Assembly (NCBI RefSeq): GCF_028369295.1
Contig: NZ_JAQMYP010000055.1
Span: 1 to 64,000 of the forward strand
From: Streptomyces sp. HD
GTDB lineage: Bacteria > Actinomycetota > Actinomycetes > Streptomycetales > Streptomycetaceae
Reading direction: 5' to 3'
DNA: 64,000 bases
The notes under the pieces are model-generated. The model was not told the origin of the DNA, ran no database searches, and was given only the letters and a program-made list of their open reading frames with translations. The translations under genes were made by a program, and so were the position numbers. Of this stretch, positions 60,098 to 64,000 are shown piece by piece. Every line of letters starts with the position of its first letter. The stretch's first letter is position 1.

Positions 60098-62182
60098 TCA
60101 CCCCAACTGAACCGGCAGCGGCGCCCCATGCGCCACGATCAACCCGGACACCGCTCGCGTCAGCGCGACATACAGCCGCCGCAACCCCGTCCGCTCGTCC
60201 GGCTCCCCGTCCACCACCGCCTGGGGCTCGTCCAGCACGACGTAGTCGTACTCCAAACCCTTCGCGAGCGACGCCGGTACCAAGGTCAGGCGGGTCTGCT
60301 CGGTCGTCTCCTCGCCCGGCGCCAGGTAGGTGACCCCCGCCGCCGTCAGCGCCTCCGCCAGCTCCGGCACCCGGGCATCCGCGGCGATCACGCCCACCGA
60401 CCCCTCCCTGCCCAGCAACTCCCCGCACGCCGCGACCACTTCCACCGTCTCCGACACCGGCCGCACCTCGAAGAACCCCGGGTTCTCACGGATGGACGCC
60501 ACCGGAGTCAGACCCGGCGCGATGTGCGGGAGGAGGCGCGAGGCGTACGTGATCACGTCCGTCGGCACGCGGAAGCCGGCCGTCAGCTCCTCGATGACCC
60601 CGTCCGACTTGCCGAGGTGGGCCAGCGCCTCGTCCCAACTCCGCGTCGCCCACGGGGTCGTCCCCTGCGCCAGATCACCGAGAACCGTCGCCGAACCCGT
60701 CGTACAGCGGCGCCCCACCGCCCGGTACTGCATCGGGGACAGATCCTGCGCTTCGTCGAGGACCACATGGCCGAGGGACGCCGTACGCGCCACGATGTCG
60801 TTCGCCTCGTCGATCAGCACCGCGTCCGCGGCGGACCACTTCGCGGACTTCACCGACCGCGCCGGCTTCGCCCACAGAATCGTCTTCTGCTCGTCCTCGC
60901 TCAGCAGCCCCTCCGCGTGGACGGCGAGGAAGTCCGCGTCCCCCAGCAGCCGCAGCACCAGCTTCGCCGGGTCCACCGGCGGCCAGATCGCCTTGACGGC
61001 CGCCTTCACCGCGCTGTTGCGGGCCACCGCGTCCTGCACCCGGTCGTCCGGCGCCTCTCCCGACCGCTCCATCTGGACGAGTACGGCATGCGCGATGCGC
61101 TGCGGCAACGCCTCGCGGGCGGCACCGTAACGCATGTCTCGCTCCAGCAACTCCCGTACGGTCTCCTCCACTTCGTACGCCGGCACGCGCCACCGCCGCG
61201 ACCCGCGTACGACGACCACCGGCTCCGTCGGCATCGTCACATGCGAGTAGACCGCCCGCCGCAGCAGCTCCGCCATCCTCGCGTCGCCCTTGATCACCGC
61301 GGCCGCCGCCTCGTCCGTGCCGCGCACCTCGACATGCGCGACCAGGTCGTCGACCGTCGCCTGCCGGACCGTCAACTCGCCCAGTGCGGGCAGGACTTGC
61401 TCGATGTAGTGCAGGAAGGACTTGTTCGGCCCGATGACGAGCGTGCCGGTGCGGGCCAGCCGCTCGCGGTGGGCGTACAGCAAGTACGCCACCCGGTGCA
61501 GGCCCACCGCCGTCTTCCCGGTGCCCGGGCCGCCCTGTACGCAGACCGTCCCGCCGAGCCCGGACCGTACGATCTCGTCCTGCTCGGGCTGGATCGTCGC
61601 CACGATGTCCCGCATCGGGCCGACACGCGGGCGCTCGATCTCCTGCTGGAGCAGCTTGCTGGTGCGGGCCTCCCCGGCGGAGCCGGACAGTGTCACAGCC
61701 GCCGGGTCGGAGAGGTGCTCGTCCTCGTACGCCGTGAGGTCGCCGCCCGTGTAGCCGAAGCGGCGGCGCAGCGCGATGTCCAGCGGGTTCTTCTTCGAGG
61801 CCCGGTAGAACGGCTGGGACACCGGCGCCCGCCAGTCGATGACCATCGGGTCGCCCTCGGCGTCGTGCACATGGCGACGCCCGATGTAGAAGCGCTCGCC
61901 CTCCGCGCCCTCGGCCCCCTCGGCGCCGGGAGCGTGCAGATAGTCGAGCCGGCCGAAGAACAGCGGGGTGTCGCTGAGGTCGGCCAGGGCCTTGATGCGC
62001 TCGTCGATCTGGCGGGCGAGGACTTCGGCGTTGACCCAGTTCGCGGTGACGTTGCTGATGTCGAGGGACTCGACGTCCTCCCGCATGGCGCGCAGGGCGG
62101 AACGGGACTCGGCGAGGTGTGAGCGCTCCCGGGTGAGCGGGTCGGAGAGTGCGTCGAGGGGGTCGTCGACGGGCGTGGACAA
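60098..62182 (-). CDS. helD: HelD-type RNA polymerase-associated helicase-like ATPase
   Basis: A UvrD/Rep-like superfamily 1 ATPase of 694 residues. Walker A is QGGPGTGKTAVGLHRVAYLL; Walker B is HVVLDEAQDLSPMQYRAVGR; the N-terminal coiled-coil arm (RERSHLAESRSALRAMREDV) and FYIGRRHVHDAEGDPMVIDW are features of HelD/HelR proteins. HelD pries stalled RNA polymerase from DNA; some actinobacterial relatives also displace rifamycin. The TTG at 62182 is preferred because GGAGG lies seven bases before it and homologous sequence begins STPVDDPLDAL. The frame stays open up to another TTG at 62314. The C-terminus ends just before the tandem repeat. Confidence 0.88.
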   Translation of the reverse strand: MSTPVDDPLDALSDPLTRERSHLAESRSALRAMREDVESLDISNVTANWVNAEVLARQIDERIKALADLSDTPLFFGRLDYLHAPGAEGAEGAEGERFYIGRRHVHDAEGDPMVIDWRAPVSQPFYRASKKNPLDIALRRRFGYTGGDLTAYEDEHLSDPAAVTLSGSAGEARTSKLLQQEIERPRVGPMRDIVATIQPEQDEIVRSGLGGTVCVQGGPGTGKTAVGLHRVAYLLYAHRERLARTGTLVIGPNKSFLHYIEQVLPALGELTVRQATVDDLVAHVEVRGTDEAAAAVIKGDARMAELLRRAVYSHVTMPTEPVVVVRGSRRWRVPAYEVEETVRELLERDMRYGAAREALPQRIAHAVLVQMERSGEAPDDRVQDAVARNSAVKAAVKAIWPPVDPAKLVLRLLGDADFLAVHAEGLLSEDEQKTILWAKPARSVKSAKWSAADAVLIDEANDIVARTASLGHVVLDEAQDLSPMQYRAVGRRCTTGSATVLGDLAQGTTPWATRSWDEALAHLGKSDGVIEELTAGFRVPTDVITYASRLLPHIAPGLTPVASIRENPGFFEVRPVSETVEVVAACGELLGREGSVGVIAADARVPELAEALTAAGVTYLAPGEETTEQTRLTLVPASLAKGLEYDYVVLDEPQAVVDGEPDERTGLRRLYVALTRAVSGLIVAHGAPLPVQLG

Positions 62183-62474
62183 GGGGGTGCCTCCGGAGGG
62201 ACCTACAGCCAGGTGGTCGAGAGAGCCGACCGGTTTCCGTCCGGGCAGCGGCGCTCCGTGAACGGAGGCGGGCAAGAGCGGAGATTTTAGGTGAGCGCCC
62301 CTGCCGTATGCCAACGGTTTTCCCGCGCCCGATCCCGGTGGGTGTTCCGTCCCCTAGGGGATGCCGCCCTCATCCCTGGGGGGAGGGGGTCCGTCCCGAG
62401 GCGTACGGAGGCAGTGCACGGCTTGGCACCCCAGGCCGATGCCCTCTTTATGTCCGCGAACCCATCATGGAGAC

Positions 62475-62654
62475 ATGAGCGCAGCAACCATTCACCCAGC
62501 CCCTGCGGGTCCCCGCGGAGCGACAGCGCTCCAGGGGAACCACCGCCACCGTTTCGGCGAAGCCCTGCGCGCCGTCAAGGTATTCGCAGGTGCGGCCTTC
62601 GACGTGATCATCCTCGGTGAGTACGGCGAGGAAGCGGGCGTCCGCCGTAAGTGA
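62475..62654 (+). CDS. Small conserved hypothetical protein
   Basis: A protein of 59 residues: basic/Gly N-terminus with TALQGNHRHRFGEALRAVKV, a hydrophobic stretch (FAGAAFDVIILG), then EYGEEAGVRRK. It looks like a single amphipathic or membrane-touching helix and resembles small conserved Streptomyces proteins. ATGGAGAC before the ATG gives a ribosome site. The 292-base gap before it (62183-62474) holds the start region of the divergent helicase. Confidence 0.65.
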   Translation: MSAATIHPAPAGPRGATALQGNHRHRFGEALRAVKVFAGAAFDVIILGEYGEEAGVRRK

Positions 62655-62939
62655 CGCCCAAGGTCACTCGGTGACCCGCCGATCACACTCCGCAACTCCC
62701 TACTGCCTTCCGACCGTTTCTCTTCTCGCCTTCGCCGCCCTCTCCGTCCACCAGCACCTCCCGATGGCCGACGTACTGGTCCACCGGGCCGAAGGACAGG
62801 CGGTCCTGCGCGGCGGCGCCCGCCTCTACGACTTCACCGTCACCGAGTGCCGACGGCGCTGATCCCCGTTGCTGCCCTCAAAGGTGACCTTCCTGGAGGG
62901 CAACGCGTTCCTGGTCGCCCTCCCGCTCCTCCTGGTCGC
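62655..62939. other. Intergenic stretch without a convincing gene
   Basis: A short plus-strand frame from an ATG at 62764 to 62862 reads MADVLVHRAEGQAVLRGG then ARLYDFTVTECRRR, without a ribosome site. It may be a remnant or chance. Nothing else is evident before the helicase stop at 62940. Confidence 0.35.
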
Positions 62940-64000
62940 CTATCCCTCCGCGAGGATCTCGTCCGCGTCCACGATCCGGTACGCGTACCCCTGCTCCGCC
63001 AGGAAGCGCTGGCGGTGGGCGGCGAAGTCCTGGTCGATCGTGTCGCGGGCGACGACGGAGTAGAAGTGCGCCTTGTGGCCGTCCGACTTGGGGCGGAGCA
63101 CCCGGCCCAGCCGCTGCGCCTCCTCCTGACGGGAGCCGAAGGTGCCCGAGACCTGGATGGCGACGGTGGCCTCCGGCAGGTCGATGGAGAAGTTCGCCAC
63201 CTTGGACACCACCAGCACGCTGATCTCGCCCTCCCGGAAGGCGTCGAAGAGCTTCTCGCGCTGGGCGTTGGAGGTCTCGCCCTTGATCACGGGCGCGTTC
63301 AGATGCTCGCCCAGCTCGTCGAGCTGGTCGATGTACTGGCCGATGACCAGGATCTGCTGCCCGGCGAACTTCCGGACGATGGCCTCCGTGACCTTCCGCT
63401 TGGTGTCGGTCGTCGCACAGAAGCGGTACTTCTCCTCCTGCTCGGCGGTGGCGTACGCGAGCCGCTCGGAGTCGGTGAGGTTGACCCGGACCTCGACGCA
63501 GTCGGCGGGCGCGATGTAGCCCTGCGCCTCGATCTCCTTCCAGGGCGCGTCGAACCGCTTCGGACCGATCAGCGAGAACACGTCCGACTCACGGCCGTCC
63601 TCCCGGACGAGGGTCGCGGTCAGCCCGAGCCGGCGCCGGGCCTGGAGGTCGGCGGTGAACTTGAAGACGGGCGCGGGCAGCAGGTGCACCTCGTCGTAGA
63701 CGATGAGGCCCCAGTCGCGGGAGTCGAAGAGCTCCAGATGCGGATAGACACCCTTCCGCTTCGTCGTCAGCACCTGGTACGTGGCGATGGTGACGGGCCG
63801 GATCTCCTTCCGCGTCCCGCTGTACTCCCCGATCTCCTCCTCCGTCAGCGACGTCCGCTTGACCAGCTCGTGCTTCCACTGCCGGGCCGAGACGGTGTTC
63901 GTGACGAGGATCAGGGTGGTCGACTTGGCCTGCGCCATGGACCCGGCGCCGACAAGGGTTTTCCCGGCGCCGCAGGGGAGTACGACGACCCCGCTGCCGC
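62940..64000 (-). CDS. XPB/Rad25-type DNA repair helicase (5' end outside window)
   Basis: A partial superfamily 2 helicase; the C-terminal 353 or so codons are present and the gene continues past 64000. Walker A (LPCGAGKTLVGAG) is at the window edge, the DEVH box is in LIVYDEVHLLPAPVFKF, and later motifs include GLTATLVREDGRESD, LVVSKVANFSIDLPEA and SRQEEAQRLGRVLRPK (motif VI). Bacterial XPB is a 3'-5' unwinding enzyme linked to nucleotide excision repair. The methionine at 63938 is internal, not the start. Confidence 0.9.
   Translation of the reverse strand, partial: GSGVVVLPCGAGKTLVGAGSMAQAKSTTLILVTNTVSARQWKHELVKRTSLTEEEIGEYSGTRKEIRPVTIATYQVLTTKRKGVYPHLELFDSRDWGLIVYDEVHLLPAPVFKFTADLQARRRLGLTATLVREDGRESDVFSLIGPKRFDAPWKEIEAQGYIAPADCVEVRVNLTDSERLAYATAEQEEKYRFCATTDTKRKVTEAIVRKFAGQQILVIGQYIDQLDELGEHLNAPVIKGETSNAQREKLFDAFREGEISVLVVSKVANFSIDLPEATVAIQVSGTFGSRQEEAQRLGRVLRPKSDGHKAHFYSVVARDTIDQDFAAHRQRFLAEQGYAYRIVDADEILAEG

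Noticed and set aside
62183..62474. Rifamycin-associated element upstream of the HelD-type gene
   Set aside because: No match to a GGGGCTTGC-N-GCAAGNCCC-like palindrome was found by eye.

Overview
The window is high-GC actinobacterial chromosome and is almost certainly Streptomyces. The evidence is the strong G/C third-position codon bias, frequent GTG and TTG starts, a CIRCE-controlled solo groEL2, a thrC leader with a SAM-I type riboswitch, DasR-type dre boxes at a nagK/nagA locus, a GAF-PAS-GGDEF protein of CdgB type, and dispersed short intergenic repeats. From memory, and not checked here, the order terD - cdgB - nagA/nagK - otsB/otsA - gpgS - thrC - groEL2 - murQ/RpiR matches the S. coelicolor core chromosome around SCO4277 to SCO4308. 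No rRNA, tRNA or CRISPR array was seen.

Layout. 1-3.3 kb: a long poly-C run at the window edge, then five small secreted proteins. Three share a two-cysteine block; the other two are Pro/Gln-rich low-complexity proteins with a related signal peptide. 3.4-7.5 kb: a compact acyltransferase - ACP - ketoacyl synthase - acyltransferase operon, the best candidate for an undescribed biosynthetic unit. 7.4-22 kb: DUF4037 protein, APH(6)-like kinase, amine oxidase-like flavoprotein, a 1083-residue secreted repeat protein, MFS pump with quinone reductase, a flavin oxidoreductase, pentapeptide-repeat protein, a double-glycine-leader peptide and an M1-type lipoprotein peptidase. 22-29 kb: TerD, ArfB-like rescue factor, ECF41-like sigma factor, a 226-bp MITE-like element, flavin reductase, CdgB and a membrane-anchored carbohydrate-binding protein.

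29-45 kb is mostly core metabolism: GlcNAc catabolism (nagK-nagA with two dre boxes and a divergent sugar-binding lipoprotein), trehalose and glucosylglycerate synthesis (otsB, otsA, gpgS), threonine synthase under a SAM riboswitch, cold-shock protein, GroEL2 under two CIRCE operators, and two tandem Old Yellow Enzyme paralogues. 46-50 kb looks like a worn accessory patch: a lower-GC membrane-anchored receiver-domain gene, a gene remnant beside it, an MFS pump with a palindromic operator, and a broken helix-turn-helix gene. 50-64 kb returns to ordinary genes (lipoprotein, DinB, aldo/keto reductase, murQ with an RpiR/SIS regulator, AhpD-like and F420/PPOX proteins, HD phosphohydrolase, cutC, HelD-type helicase, XPB-type helicase cut by the window end). 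It contains one gene apparently broken by a short palindromic repeat.

Several genes belong to linked wall and amino-sugar recycling: nagK/nagA deacetylate GlcNAc-6-P, murQ feeds MurNAc-6-P into the same pool, and the dre boxes suggest DasR links them to development. Repeat families recur in the gaps and sometimes enter coding sequence: the NagA N-terminus, both stop codons flanking the MITE, and the broken mycothiol-dependent isomerase-like gene.
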